DNA from: Streptomyces roseochromogenus subsp. oscitans DS 12.976
GTDB lineage: Bacteria; Actinomycetota; Actinomycetes; Streptomycetales; Streptomycetaceae
Reading direction: 5' to 3'
Length of the DNA: 6,109 nt
Assembly (NCBI RefSeq): GCF_000497445.1
Contig: NZ_CM002285.1
Span: 3,814,655-3,820,763 of the forward strand
Both the position numbers and the translations under genes were made by a program. The notes beneath the pieces are model-generated. The model saw only the letters and a list, made by a program, of their open reading frames with translations. It did no database searches and was not told the DNA's origin. Positions within the stretch are counted from its first letter, which is position 1. Every line of letters starts with the position of its first letter. Positions 5,671-6,109 of this stretch are shown here, piece by piece.

Positions 5671-5696
5671 GCGGACGACACTCGGTCGGCGCAATC

Positions 5697-5742
5697 CGTC
5701 CGCACGCTCTGTCCGCGGTTTGTCCGCACACTGTCCGCACAC
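5697..5742. repeat. GTCCGC direct-repeat array, 11-bp period
   Basis: GTCCGC occurs at 5698, 5711, 5722 and 5733 (spacings 13, 11, 11). The last three form 11-bp units beginning TGTCCGC. The inverse GCGGAC lies at 5671-5676, right after the response-regulator stop. An 11-bp period is one helical turn, the spacing seen in tandem sites for OmpR-type winged-helix proteins such as SARP and PhoP regulators in streptomycetes. No regulator is identified here. Confidence 0.6.
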
Positions 5743-5765
5743 GCCGTCAGCAACGCGTCAGACCG

Positions 5766-5788
5766 TCCGGCTTCCGCGGGAAGCCGGA
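5766..5788 (+). terminator. 10-bp perfect hairpin, likely response-regulator terminator
   Basis: TCCGGCTTCC (5766-5775) pairs fully with GGAAGCCGGA (5779-5788) around a GCG loop, about 95 bp after the response-regulator stop. This is the strongest hairpin in the window. A T-tract is missing, as is common in this group. Confidence 0.6.
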
Positions 5789-5847
5789 TACCGAGGTGGA
5801 AGACCTTAAGGGGCGAGGAGGCAACGGGGAAAGACGTTACGCGCGTC

Positions 5848-5914
5848 AGCGCTCAAGACCGACTCGAATCAGCGCTCAGTGCCGCCTCGATAGCGCTACA
5901 GGCCGACTCGAAAT
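5848..5914. repeat. three imperfect 21-23-bp repeats headed by AGCGCT
   Basis: AGCGCT (itself a palindrome) occurs at 5848, 5871 and 5892, each followed by CCGACTCGA or CCGCCTCGA (5859-5867, 5882-5890, 5903-5911). A fourth CCGCCTCGA lies at 6008-6016, running into the ribosome binding site of the next gene. The array lies upstream of the likely promoter of that gene, where activator or repressor sites are expected. Confidence 0.55.
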
Positions 5915-5931
5915 GTCGACCAATCTGCGGA

Positions 5932-5966
5932 TCGCCTCGGGAAGGCGACCCTAACCGACGTAGTGT
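5932..5966 (+). promoter_or_regulatory. candidate korA promoter with overlapping inverted repeat
   Basis: TAGTGT (5961-5966) fits the streptomycete -10 consensus TAGRRT at five of six bases. The -35 region 17 bp upstream has no good match but is occupied by a perfect dyad, TCGCCT-CGGGA-AGGCGA (5932-5948). This would suit a regulated promoter with a leader of about 60 nt. Confidence 0.3.
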
Positions 5967-6015
5967 TGATCCTGGGATGGTCCGTGGGACGACCACACCC
6001 CGGACAGCCGCCTCG

Positions 6016-6022
6016 AAGGAGG
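6016..6022 (+). promoter_or_regulatory. strong ribosome binding site for the gene at 6032
   Basis: AAGGAGG, 9 nt before the GTG at 6032, is a near-complete Shine-Dalgarno sequence. It is by far the best in the window and fixes the start of the partial gene. Confidence 0.8.
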
Positions 6023-6031
6023 TCCAGTTCA

Positions 6032-6109
6032 GTGACCAGCCAGGTCAGCAGCCCAACGGAGCAGGCCGACGGAACCGTCGTGGGAGAGCAGCGCACACCG
6101 GGCGGCGCC
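6032..6109 (+). CDS. korA: probable 2-oxoacid:ferredoxin oxidoreductase alpha subunit, N-terminal 26 codons only
   Basis: The frame is open from a GTG at 6032 to the window edge with a strong ribosome binding site. The 26 residues run MTSQVSSPTEQADGTVV and then GEQRTPGGA, a polar, disordered-looking leader. I recognise this as the leader of the streptomycete protein annotated as 2-oxoglutarate (2-oxoacid):ferredoxin oxidoreductase alpha subunit. The order korA, response regulator, two kinases, nuoA2 is also one I recall from Streptomyces coelicolor. The family oxidatively decarboxylates a 2-oxoacid with CoA, reducing ferredoxin. None of its catalytic sequence is inside the window, so the call rests on the leader and synteny from memory. 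Confidence 0.6.
   Translation, partial: MTSQVSSPTEQADGTVVGEQRTPGGA

Overview
The window looks like a chromosomal segment of a Streptomyces or a close actinomycete relative. The DNA is very GC-rich, codons strongly prefer G or C in the third position, GTG starts are used, and both the protein families and the gene order are ones I associate with the second ("nuo2") complex I locus of streptomycetes. No transposase, phage gene, tRNA, rRNA or CRISPR array is visible.

Layout. Positions 1-1587, minus strand: the start of a nuo operon read leftwards, nuoA then nuoB then nuoC (cut by the window edge). The genes overlap, so the operon is tightly coupled. Positions 1588-1831: a divergent control region with a 19-bp-period repeat, a 9-bp dyad and a second hairpin. 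Positions 1832-3016 and 3355-4698, plus strand: two paralogous membrane histidine kinases of the NarL/DesK-like (HisKA_3) type. Their sensor halves differ, but their kinase cores are almost identical at the DNA level. The 338-bp gap between them holds two tandem repeats and what looks like a dispersed streptomycete intergenic element. Positions 4699-5010: a C-rich tract, a terminator-like hairpin and two abutting palindromes. Positions 5011-5670: a LuxR/NarL-family response regulator, the obvious partner of the kinases. Positions 5671-6031: a repeat-rich gap with a strong hairpin, an 11-bp repeat array, a roughly 22-bp repeat array and an excellent ribosome binding site. Positions 6032-6109: the first 26 codons of a gene I take to be the alpha subunit of a 2-oxoacid:ferredoxin oxidoreductase (korA).

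Working idea (inference): the locus joins a ferredoxin-producing 2-oxoacid oxidoreductase, a complex I-type quinone reductase and a dedicated two-kinase, one-regulator signalling system. The two kinases offer different membrane sensor halves on an almost interchangeable catalytic core, which suggests signal integration by heterodimers or shared phosphorylation of one regulator. The strongest direct sequence observation is the homogenised kinase core: 432 of 447 bases are identical by hand count, including runs of 159 and 115 bases, with sharply diverged sequence upstream. That pattern suggests gene conversion.
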